52,315 nt of DNA from assembly GCA_934295165.1 (NCBI GenBank), contig CAKRAT010000006.1, positions 1-52,315 on the forward strand, written 5' to 3'. Positions 9,068-17,700 of the stretch are shown one piece after another. The notes under the pieces are model-generated. The model was given only the letters and a program-made list of their open reading frames with translations, had not been told where the DNA came from and searched no databases. How positions within the stretch are numbered: position 1 is the first letter of the stretch; every line of letters starts with the position of its first letter. The position numbers were made by a program, and so were the translations under genes. The stretch comes from an uncultured Dorea sp. (GTDB taxonomy: Bacteria > Bacillota > Clostridia > Lachnospirales > Lachnospiraceae).

Positions 9068-9940
9068 ATGAACAATTGGTTAGATAAACTTGAACGGAAA
9101 TTTAGCAGATATGCTATTCCAAATTTGATCACATATATTATAATACTATATGCGGCAGGATTTGCGCTGGAGTTGATCAACCCGACGTTCTATAGCCAGT
9201 TCTTAAGTCTGGATGCCAGCAAGATTCTCCAGGGGCAGATATGGAGAATTGTCACATTTATTATCCAGCCTCCGTCTGACAGTCTGATCTTTATTGCATT
9301 TGCGCTGTATCTCTATTATATGATAGGGAAACAGTTAGAGGCAGCGTGGGGGGCGTTTCGTTTTAATCTGTATTTCTTTTCGGGAATGCTCTTTATTGTA
9401 CTGGGAGCCATACTGGCATATTTACTGACAGGCACTGTGTTACCGATGGATACATGGTATCTGAATTTATCGTTATTCTTTGCATTTGCAGCACTGTATC
9501 CGGATATCCAGCTTTTACTATTTTTCGTTATTCCGATTAAGATCAAATGGCTGGCTATACTTGATGGCTTGTATTTTATCTATGCGATTGTGCAGGCTTT
9601 TCTTCCGGCCTACGGCGGAGGTGTCTTTGGCATATATTATAAGGCGAATGCGCTTGCAGCATTCATCTCAATCCTGAACTTTATCATTTTTTTCCTGAGT
9701 TCACGTAATATGAAGCCTTACACACCAGGTCAGATGAAAAGAAAGAGTGATTTTAAACGCAAGATGAGACATGCGGAAAGACCGGTAAACAGCTATGCAA
9801 ATGGAGCAAAACACAGATGCGCAGTCTGCGGAAGAACAGAACTGGATGATCCGAATCTGGAATTCCGGTATTGCTCAAAATGTAATGGCAATTATGAATA
9901 TTGTCAGGATCATTTGTTCACACATACACATGTTAAATAA
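9068..9940 (+). CDS. Rhomboid-like membrane protein with C-terminal zinc ribbon, probably protease-inactive
   Basis: 290 residues. An N-terminal amphipathic stretch is followed by about six hydrophobic helices (residues 20-215) in rhomboid order: a WRIVTFIIQP loop as in rhomboid L1, then a helix bearing E-AAWGAFRFNLYF. Where active rhomboids have GxSG this protein reads LNLSLFFAFA, and the helix that should supply the catalytic histidine reads KANALAAFIS, so the Ser-His dyad appears absent. The C-terminal 40 residues form a cysteine cluster: Cys251, Cys254, Cys269, Cys272, Cys279 and His282, probably binding one or two Zn. Likely a pseudoprotease or membrane anchor; the client is unknown. RBS AAAGGAG. 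Located 22 bases upstream of pyk. Confidence 0.75.
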   Translation: MNNWLDKLERKFSRYAIPNLITYIIILYAAGFALELINPTFYSQFLSLDASKILQGQIWRIVTFIIQPPSDSLIFIAFALYLYYMIGKQLEAAWGAFRFNLYFFSGMLFIVLGAILAYLLTGTVLPMDTWYLNLSLFFAFAALYPDIQLLLFFVIPIKIKWLAILDGLYFIYAIVQAFLPAYGGGVFGIYYKANALAAFISILNFIIFFLSSRNMKPYTPGQMKRKSDFKRKMRHAERPVNSYANGAKHRCAVCGRTELDDPNLEFRYCSKCNGNYEYCQDHLFTHTHVK

Positions 9941-9962
9941 CTAGGAGAGGAATAGGGAAAAT

Positions 9963-11405
9963 ATGAAAAAAACAAAAATTATCTGTACAATGGGACCAAA
10001 TACCAACGATGAATCTCTGATGAGAAAGTTAGTCCAGAATGGAATGGACATCGCAAGATTTAACTTCTCTCATGGTGATCATGAGGAGCAAAAAGGCCGT
10101 ATGGATATGTTAAAGAAGATCCGTGAGGAAGAGAACAAACCAATCGCGATCCTTCTGGATACAAAAGGACCTGAGATTCGTACAGGCGTATTAAAAGACG
10201 GAAAAAAAGTACAGCTGGAAGCAGGCGAGACATTTACCCTGACTACAGATGAGATTGTAGGAGACAATAAGATTGTGTCTATTACATACAAAGGTCTGGT
10301 AGAAGATGTGAAAGCCGGAAGCACAATCCTGATTGATGACGGTCTGATCGAACTGAAAGTAAAAGATAAAAAAGGCAATAACATCAACTGTGAAGTTATC
10401 AACGGTGGAGAACTCGGAGAGAAGAAAGGTGTTAACGTACCGAACGTGGCAATCCGTCTTCCGGCTATCACAGACAAAGACCGTGATGACCTGAAGTTTG
10501 GTGTAGAACAGGGTGTAGATTTTATCGCAGCTTCTTTTGTGAGAAATGCAGAATGTATTCTGGAAATCAAATCATTCTTAAGAGAATGCAAGGCTCCATA
10601 TATTCCGGTTATTGCCAAGATTGAGAACTTTGAGGCAATTAAGAATATTGACGAAATTATTCGCTGTGCAGACGGAATCATGGTAGCCAGAGGTGATCTT
10701 GGTGTTGAAATTCCTGCGGAAGAAGTTCCATACCTTCAGAAGACAATTATCCAGAAGTGTAACGATAACTTCAAACCGGTTATCACAGCTACACAGATGC
10801 TGGATTCTATGATGCGTAATCCACGTCCGACAAGAGCAGAGGTTACAGACGTTGCCAATGCGGTATATGACGGAACAGATGCAGTTATGCTTTCCGGAGA
10901 AACAGCACAGGGTAAATATCCGTTGGAAGCACTTCAGATGATGGTTCATATCGTAGAAAATACAGAGGAACATCTGGATTATGATATGATTCTCAGAAAA
11001 GCAGGAGAGCACAGACTTAAGAGTGCTTCTAGTGCACTTGCACATGCCACAGTTACAACAGCGAATAACCTGCGTGCAAAATGTATTGTAACACCTACGG
11101 TATCTGGTGCTACAGCAAGAGTCGTATCTAAGTTTAAGCCAAAAACAGGCATTATCGGTATCAGTCCGAATGAGGCAACACTGAGAAGAATGCAGATTAA
11201 CTGGGGAGTTATGCCGCTGAAATCAGTTGCAGTATACACAACAGAGGATATCTGTGATAATGCGATTGATTTAATCTGTGCAAAACAGCTCGCAGAAGCA
11301 GGAGATATGGTTGTATTAACACTTGGAATTCCATCTACGAATGTATCTGAGAACAGAACTGTAAGTAACATGATGAGAATTGCAATGGTAGATGACAGAA
11401 AATAA
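9963..11405 (+). CDS. pyk: Pyruvate kinase
   Basis: Converts phosphoenolpyruvate and ADP to pyruvate and ATP, the last step of glycolysis. The 480-residue protein is the short form without the extra C-terminal PEP-utiliser-like domain found in Bacillus. It opens with KKTKIICTMGPNT and has RFNFSHGDHE, the active-site signature MVARGDLGVEIP, and the VITATQMLDSMM helix. The C-terminal allosteric domain is complete. ATG follows GGAGAGGAATAGGGAAAAT. Terminator follows. Confidence 0.97.
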   Translation: MKKTKIICTMGPNTNDESLMRKLVQNGMDIARFNFSHGDHEEQKGRMDMLKKIREEENKPIAILLDTKGPEIRTGVLKDGKKVQLEAGETFTLTTDEIVGDNKIVSITYKGLVEDVKAGSTILIDDGLIELKVKDKKGNNINCEVINGGELGEKKGVNVPNVAIRLPAITDKDRDDLKFGVEQGVDFIAASFVRNAECILEIKSFLRECKAPYIPVIAKIENFEAIKNIDEIIRCADGIMVARGDLGVEIPAEEVPYLQKTIIQKCNDNFKPVITATQMLDSMMRNPRPTRAEVTDVANAVYDGTDAVMLSGETAQGKYPLEALQMMVHIVENTEEHLDYDMILRKAGEHRLKSASSALAHATVTTANNLRAKCIVTPTVSGATARVVSKFKPKTGIIGISPNEATLRRMQINWGVMPLKSVAVYTTEDICDNAIDLICAKQLAEAGDMVVLTLGIPSTNVSENRTVSNMMRIAMVDDRK

Positions 11406-11433
11406 AAGATTGTAAATGAGCAGGAATGCTCTT

Positions 11434-11491
11434 AGAGAACCAGAAAACAAAGGAGCTTTAACTATAAAGTACCTGAGTTCTCTGGTTTTTT
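11434..11491 (+). terminator. terminator after pyk
   Basis: AGAGAACCAG at 11434-11443 pairs with CTGAGTTCTCT at 11473-11483 (one bulge) around an inner CTTTA/TAAAG hairpin. The T-tract GGTTTTTTG follows. Confidence 0.65.
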
Positions 11492-11528
11492 GATTGTTCT
11501 GTAGATGCGTTTTTGAGAAAGATTCTCC

Positions 11529-11557
11529 TTGACATACAGTGAAAATTCACGTATAGT
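11529..11557 (+). promoter_or_regulatory. promoter of the TrmB-lysA unit with inverted repeat in the spacer
   Basis: TTGACA at 11529-11534, 17-base spacer, TATAGT at 11552-11557. The spacer contains GTGAA-AA-TTCAC at 11539-11550, a 5-bp inverted repeat placed where a repressor would block polymerase. A candidate operator for the regulator encoded just downstream; autoregulation is inference. Confidence 0.75.
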
Positions 11558-11593
11558 GTTCCTGTAGAGAACTACTAAAGAACCAGAAGGTGG

Positions 11594-12316
11594 ATGAGTA
11601 AGATGGAACAGACATCATTTACAGAGCGCCTGATGGAATTCGGGCTTACAAGACAGGAAGCAAGCATTTATCAGTGCCTGCTGACAGAAGGGAAGGTAAC
11701 TGGATATGAAGTCGCCAAACAGACAGGAATATCCAGATCCAATGCGTATAATTCTCTGGCAAGTATGACGGAGAAAGGTGCGGCATATCTTATAGAAGAA
11801 GCAAGCACCAGAAAGTATGTGCCTGTCCCGCTCAATGAATTCTGTAAGAATCGTGTCCGTAAGCTGGAGGAATCCGGGAAATGGCTCCAGGAACATATGC
11901 CAACGGAAAAGGCTTATGCAGAAGGATATATTACGATTGAAGGTGCAGAGAATATACTGAATAAGATAAAGAATCTGTTATCGCAGGTAGATCAGAGAGT
12001 TTATATCAGTTGTACAAGAAATTATCTGTTACTTCTGATCCGGGAGCTGGATGCATTGATGGAAGCAAGGAAAAAGGTCGTGATCATCACTGATCAGCCG
12101 GCAACCTTTCATAATGCAAAAGTATATCTCGGAGAGAACAGAGGGATGCAGATAGGAATTATTGCAGATTCAAAATATGTACTGACAGGTGAATACGGAG
12201 AGGGAAGCATGAATACATGTCTCTATTCCGGACAGAAGAACTTTGTTGAACTATACAAGACAGCACTTGCGAATGAGATAAAATTATTATCAATACGAGA
12301 GGAGAACAGAGAGTGA
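11594..12316 (+). CDS. TrmB-family transcriptional regulator
   Basis: 240 residues. Residues 8-75 form the TrmB-type winged helix (LMEFGLTRQEASIYQCLL..G..TGYEVAKQTGISRSNAYNSL). A linking coiled-coil segment follows (about 78-110), then an effector-like domain containing a phospholipase-D-like fold segment. TrmB regulators often sense sugars or other small molecules; the ligand here is unknown. The end overlaps the start region of lysA (TGATG), so the pair is co-transcribed and coupled. Regulation of lysine synthesis by a TrmB protein is suggested by context only. Confidence 0.8.
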   Translation: MSKMEQTSFTERLMEFGLTRQEASIYQCLLTEGKVTGYEVAKQTGISRSNAYNSLASMTEKGAAYLIEEASTRKYVPVPLNEFCKNRVRKLEESGKWLQEHMPTEKAYAEGYITIEGAENILNKIKNLLSQVDQRVYISCTRNYLLLLIRELDALMEARKKVVIITDQPATFHNAKVYLGENRGMQIGIIADSKYVLTGEYGEGSMNTCLYSGQKNFVELYKTALANEIKLLSIREENRE

Positions 12317-13590
12317 TGAAAAAAGAACCATTTGTAACAAAAACACAGTTAGACGAGATAATTAAAACGTATCCGACACCATTTCATTTATACGATGAAA
12401 AAGGAATCCGTGAGAATATGAAGGCTTTAAAAGAAGCATTTTCATGGAACAAAGGATACAGAGAGTATTTTGCGGTAAAGGCAACACCAAATCCGTTCCT
12501 GATCAATATTTTAAGAGAGTATGGATGTGGATGCGACTGTTCTTCTTATACAGAACTGATGCTCTCCGATGCTATCGGGGCTACGGGAGAGGACATTATG
12601 TTTTCTTCAAATGATACCCCTGCAGAAGAATTTGTACTGGCAGACAAACTGAATGCAATCATCAATCTGGATGATATCACACATATTGATTTCCTCGAAG
12701 AAGCAATTGGACATATTCCGGAGACGATCAGCTGTCGTTACAATCCGGGTGGAATGTTCAAGATCAGTAATGATATCATGGATAATCCTGGAGATGCAAA
12801 ATACGGAATGACAACAGAACAGTTATTTGAAGCGTTCAAGATTTTAAAAGCAAAAGGTGCGAAAGAATTTGGTATTCACGCATTCCTTGCAAGTAATACA
12901 GTAACCAATGAATATTATCCAATGCTTGCGAAAGTTCTGTTTGAAGTTGCAGTAAAACTTCAGAAAGAAACAGGTGTACATATCAAATTCATCAACCTGT
13001 CCGGTGGTGTAGGTATTCCTTACAAACCAGATCAGGAGTCAAATGATATCCGTGCAATTGGTGACGGTGTACGTCGCGTATACGAAGAAGTACTGGTACC
13101 TGCGGGCATGGGAGATATTGCAATCTATACAGAGATGGGACGTTTTATGATGGGACCTTACGGATGCCTGGTTACAACAGCCATCCATGAGAAACATACA
13201 CACAAAGAATACATTGGTGTAGATGCCTGCGCAGTTAACCTTATGCGTCCTGCTATGTATGGAGCTTATCACCACATTACTGTAATGGGTAAAGAAGATA
13301 TGCCATGCGATCACAAATACGATGTAACAGGATCTTTGTGTGAGAATAATGATAAATTTGCAATTGACCGTATGCTTCCGGAGATTGATATGGGAGATGT
13401 ACTGGTGATCCATGATACAGGAGCACATGGTTTCTCTATGGGATATAATTATAATGGAAAATTAAAATCTGCCGAAGTGCTCCTGAAAGAAGACGGATCC
13501 ACACAGCTGATCAGAAGAGCAGAGACACCGGCTGATTATTTTGCAACATTTGACTGCTTTGATATCGGGAAAAAACTGATTGAAAAGTAG
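12316..13590 (+). CDS. lysA: Diaminopimelate decarboxylase
   Basis: PLP enzyme releasing CO2 from meso-diaminopimelate to make L-lysine. The alanine-racemase-type barrel starts with PTPFHLYDE. The PLP lysine is in YFAVKATPNP (about residue 55), and an HAFLASNT segment and an NLSGGVGIP phosphate loop follow. The C-terminal beta domain has YTEMGRFMMGPYG and the cysteine motif GSLCENNDK. A GTG at 12313 is an alternative in-frame start one codon upstream; ATG at 12316 overlaps the preceding stop by one base, a common coupling pattern. Length (about 424 residues) is normal, although the sequence is the diverged lineage typical of Lachnospiraceae. Confidence 0.85.
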   Translation: MKKEPFVTKTQLDEIIKTYPTPFHLYDEKGIRENMKALKEAFSWNKGYREYFAVKATPNPFLINILREYGCGCDCSSYTELMLSDAIGATGEDIMFSSNDTPAEEFVLADKLNAIINLDDITHIDFLEEAIGHIPETISCRYNPGGMFKISNDIMDNPGDAKYGMTTEQLFEAFKILKAKGAKEFGIHAFLASNTVTNEYYPMLAKVLFEVAVKLQKETGVHIKFINLSGGVGIPYKPDQESNDIRAIGDGVRRVYEEVLVPAGMGDIAIYTEMGRFMMGPYGCLVTTAIHEKHTHKEYIGVDACAVNLMRPAMYGAYHHITVMGKEDMPCDHKYDVTGSLCENNDKFAIDRMLPEIDMGDVLVIHDTGAHGFSMGYNYNGKLKSAEVLLKEDGSTQLIRRAETPADYFATFDCFDIGKKLIEK

Positions 13591-13614
13591 TTGTATAAAA
13601 AAACAAGCTTAGAT

Positions 13615-13660
13615 ATAATGATAGTGTCTTTTCTACTATGAAACAGACACTATTATTTTT
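13615..13660 (+). terminator. terminator after lysA
   Basis: ATAATGATAGTGTCT at 13615-13629 pairs with AGACACTATTAT at 13645-13656, followed by TTTT. A/T tracts flank both sides. Confidence 0.65.
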
Positions 13661-13716
13661 CGAAAACGAAAAGGTACAGAGAAAACAGATACTCTGTAAG
13701 AAGAGGGAGGTAAAAT

Positions 13717-14361
13717 ATGAGAAAACAAAGTGTAGTGGGATTGATTCTGGCAGGAGTGATGCTGTTGTTGTGCGGATGCGGGGCAGGCATGACAACCGAT
13801 GATGCAAAAGAATATGTACAGGCAGCTCTGGACTCCGGATATAAGGCGGAGTTTAAAAAATACGCTGAGTTAACGGATACAACAGAAAAAGAAGCAAAAA
13901 AAGAATACGAGAAGAATCTTGACAGCATTATGAACGAGGCAGGATTTGACGATACAGGAATATCCGATGATTTGAAGGCAAATTACCGCTTACTTTTTGA
14001 AAAGATGCTGAAAACTGCGAATTATAAAGTAAAAGAAGCCAAGGAAGCTGATGACAACGAATTCGTGATAACTGTAGAAGTAAGTCCATTTACTGCATTT
14101 TCTACCGTATCAGATGAACTGGATCAGTGGGTAACAGACACTTATTCAACAGCAGAAAGCGTTCCGACAGATGAGGAACTTAATGAGGCAATCATGCAGA
14201 AAATGTATGAATTGATGAATGAAAAACTTGATAATCCATCATATGGAGATAAAACCACACAAAAAGTGCACGTTAAGGCTGATAAGGATGGTGCATATTA
14301 TATTCCGAGTGAAGATCTCACCGCTGTGGATGATGCATTATTCCCGGAAAATCAACTTTAG
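13717..14361 (+). CDS. Predicted lipoprotein, function unknown
   Basis: 214 residues. The type II signal peptide has basic residues 2-3, a hydrophobic run, and the lipobox L18-C19-G20-C21, so Cys21 should be lipidated. The mature part is acidic and helical, ending in VHVKADKDGAYYIPSEDL. This resembles small Lachnospiraceae lipoproteins with a DUF5105-like fold, but I cannot name a function. GGGAGG precedes the ATG. It stands alone between the lysA terminator and the surface-protein promoter. Confidence 0.75.
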   Translation: MRKQSVVGLILAGVMLLLCGCGAGMTTDDAKEYVQAALDSGYKAEFKKYAELTDTTEKEAKKEYEKNLDSIMNEAGFDDTGISDDLKANYRLLFEKMLKTANYKVKEAKEADDNEFVITVEVSPFTAFSTVSDELDQWVTDTYSTAESVPTDEELNEAIMQKMYELMNEKLDNPSYGDKTTQKVHVKADKDGAYYIPSEDLTAVDDALFPENQL

Positions 14362-14399
14362 AAATTAATAAAATATAAATAGTTTTGAAAATAATGAAA

Positions 14400-14446
14400 A
14401 ACACAGGTTTTGGGGATTGACATTTCTGAAACCTGTGTTGTATTAT
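14400..14446 (+). promoter_or_regulatory. promoter of the VaFE surface protein embedded in an inverted repeat
   Basis: TTGACA at 14417-14422, 18-base spacer, TATTAT at 14441-14446. An 11-bp inverted repeat (AACACAGGTTT at 14400-14410, AAACCTGTGTT at 14429-14439) brackets the -35 and fills the spacer. It has no T-tract after it, so an operator is more likely than a terminator for the upstream lipoprotein gene. Confidence 0.6.
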
Positions 14447-14747
14447 ATACGAAAATAACTGAATGACAATCTGTTGTTCAGTCTTTTATCAGATAAATGA
14501 TCGAAAGGCGGGTCATGGTTCTTATATGACGTTGCCAGACAACCCAGTTATAACATGTAGATAATTTAAAAAAAGTATCTGTTTTTAAATCACCAGTATT
14601 TGGAAGGAGCAGCCGGTAGCAGGTTTTGCAGATGGAAGTATGTTTTTTGAAAAAGGAAATGATCCGGTAAAATTCACATTGCTAAAAAGGAAGGAGGTAT
14701 TGGCAGTGACTGGATTAATTATATAAAAAATGAAAGAGAGGTAACAT
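14447..14747 (+). other. about 300-nt leader of the VaFE gene, with hairpin and mini-ORF
   Basis: No full gene. GGCGG-GTCAT at about 14507-14516 can pair with ATGAC-G-TTGCC at about 14525-14535, with an AACCC nearby able to pair with GGGT. A frame without stops (about 14589-14726) ends in M-F-F-E-K-G-N-D-P-V-K-F-T; I could not identify it and 46 open codons can occur by chance. A strong ribosome binding site (AAGGAGG near 14690) precedes a GTG mini-ORF of six codons (14706-14726). This could be a leader peptide or the remnant of a lost gene. Confidence 0.35.
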
Positions 14748-17700
14748 ATGACGAAGATTCTGAAAGTAAGAAAAACAGCAGCTTCGTTACTGGCAGCTAT
14801 TTTATTTTGTCAGGTAATCATGTTTTGTATGTCGCAAATGCCTGTTGTTCGTGCCAGTGAAGCAGAAAGTAAAATGAAATTTGAAGTTTGGGGAGACGGA
14901 GAAGTAACGGTAACGGATGTAGAAGATCAGATACAACAGATTGATACCGGTACAGAGATAACTGTGCCCAACGGGAAGTGCATCCGTGTACATGCAAATG
15001 CTACAGAAGATACCACAATTATTATGCGTATTGTAAACGAAGAATCTGATCAGAACCTGGAAGATAGATCTGAAATGTGGGGGAAATATTTCTGGAGAGA
15101 TATTACAGCGACAGGTATGGAGAAAAAGATTATTATAATCTTCAAAAAAAATAACCGCAATGTAAATACACAGACTACAAGAAAAGTACAGCTGCGGGGA
15201 AGCAAAGAAAAACCGGAAATAGGAGATGTTTTCACCGGGACTTGTGTAGTAACTGCGGTAGATGGTGGAAACGGGCACACTGTGCATGGGGTAACAATTT
15301 CTGGATTTACAGGAATTCTTGCAGGGATGTCAGTAGAAGGAAAGTGTGCGGATCATACAGCAGCTGCTCCATATGTAGGACAAGAATTTACATATGAATA
15401 TACAGTTACAAGTGTAAATAAAATTACAGGAGAAGTATGTGGAAACTTGTATTGTAAAAGCGTTGTTGGCGCGACGGATGGCGTAACCAAAGATGCTGAA
15501 GGAAGGCTCATCGGATATCAGAGAGTGAATGGAATTGCTTTGATTTACAGAAATTACAGCGGTTATGCGAAGCTAAAAAAAGGAAAAAGCCAGACTATAC
15601 TCACTGAAAATAATCCGGAATATTCGCTGGAAGGGGCATGTTACGGAGTGTATTATGATGCGGGGGCTGAAAAAGAAGCTGCAATGTTCACAACGGATAA
15701 AGAAGGCAATTCTAATATAATAGAATTAGAAGAAGGCACGTATTATGTGAAAGAAAAGAAGGCACCAAAAGGATATCGGCTTGATACAAAAATTTACCCG
15801 ATTGTTGTTACTTCCGGTGAAACAGCTGAAATAAATGTAACAGATGAACCATTGTATTCGGATATGGAACTCGTACTTGAAAAAATTGACCGGGAGAGTA
15901 TGAACGGAAATACACAGGGATCCGGAAGTCTGGAGGGTGCTGAATTTACAGTACGCTATTACGCAGGGATATATGAAAAAAATACACTTCCCGAAACGCC
16001 GGATAAGACATGGGTTTTAAGCACAAAAAAAGAGAAAAATATTTATGAATGCAGATTAAACAAAGACTATCAGATAGCCGGTGATACATTCTATTATGCG
16101 GAAAATGGAACGACTCCGGTACTTCCGCTTGGAACAATTTGTATTGAAGAAACAAAAGCACCAAAAGGATATTTACTGGAATCTTCGTATATAGAAGCAA
16201 AAGAAGGAAGAATTGACGGAACTTATTATCTGACACAGATTAAACAAGATGGAACACAGGTAAAAATAAAAGGAGGTAACAAGTATAAGATTGCAGACCG
16301 TATATGCCGTGGTGATGTCGAATTCCAGAAAAGAGATGAGGAAACACAGATGTCTATGGCAGGAATTCCGTTTGAAATCACATCTGTGACAACGGGTGAG
16401 TGTCATCGTATTATGACTGATGAAAATGGATATTTTTCATCAGCTTCAAATTATGTAAAACACAGTGTGAATACAAATACAGGACAACCGGAAAGTGGCG
16501 TATGGTTTGGAATGAACGGCAATGGTGGAACAGCAGAAGTAAATGATGAGTATGGAGCATTTCCTTATGATACATATCGTCTGGAAGAGTTACGATGTGA
16601 AAATAATATAGGTAAATCCTTATACAAGGGAACTTTTAAAATCTCCAAAGATCAATATACTGTTGATCTTGGAACAATCATGAATCCTGATCTTACGCTT
16701 ATGACATCTGCAAAAGATGAAAAGACAGGAACACATTATGCAAATGCAGATAAAAATGTGTCAGTAACAGATACTGTTACTTATACGGGTTTGAGAAAGG
16801 GTCAGGAATATGTCATGAAAGGAACATTGATGGATCAGGAGACCGGAGAGGCTCTCCTAGATCAAGAAGGTAAAAAGATAACAGCTTTACAAAAATTCAT
16901 ACCAAAAACAGCAGAAGGAAATGTGGAAATAGAATTTATTTTTGACGGAAGACCACTGGCAGGAAAAAGTATAACTATATTTGAAGAATGTTTTATGGAA
17001 AATAAGCAGATTGCGGTGCATAAAGACCTGAATGATACAAACCAGATGATTCATTTTCCGAAATTAAAGACATCTGCGATAGATGACCGGACAGAAAGTA
17101 ATATTATCAAAGCCGAGAAAAACATGATGATTACAGATACGGTAGAATATCACAATTTGAAAAAAGGGAAAAGATATAAAATTACCGGAATATTGATGGA
17201 TAAGGAAACGGGAAAATCGGTAAATGATTCATCAGGTGAAAAAGTGACGTCAAATGTAGAATTTACTGCAGATGAAAAAGACGGAGTAGTAGAAGTGAAA
17301 TTTATCTTTGATGGATCAAATCTTGAAGGGAAAACACTGGTTGTATTTGAACATCTGTATTATGGTGAAAAACTATATGCGGTACATGCGGATCTGGAAG
17401 ATACAGATCAGACTATGTATGTACCGTCTATTGAAACAACTGCACTTGCCGGCAATACAGGAACACACCATGCATTTGCCGAAGAGAGAATAGAGGTTAC
17501 AGATACTGTAAAATATAAAAATTTACAGCCTGGGGAAATTTACATATTATATGGAATAGTGGTAGAAAAAGAAACAAAAGAACCCGTGTGTGAAAAGAAA
17601 CAAATAGAATTTATTCCGAAAAAATCAGAGGGGAATGTCGAAATGACATTTGAAATCAACGGAGATATACTTGCCGGAAAAACAATAGTAGTATACGAAG

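Noticed and set aside
11431..11593. T-box leader ahead of the TrmB-lysA unit
   Set aside because: No TGGN'ACC box or specifier stem. The hairpin belongs to the pyk terminator, and the promoter at 11529 lies after it.
14400..14439. Invertible promoter switch for phase variation of the surface protein
   Set aside because: The arms are 11 bp with an 18-base gap. Site-specific inversion needs a much larger segment, and no invertase gene is near.
14505..14560. c-di-GMP-type or other known riboswitch in the VaFE leader (GAAAGGCGGGTC...GACAACCC)
   Set aside because: The invariant stretches of c-di-GMP-I, c-di-GMP-II, glycine and THF aptamers are not present. Only a simple bulged stem can be drawn.
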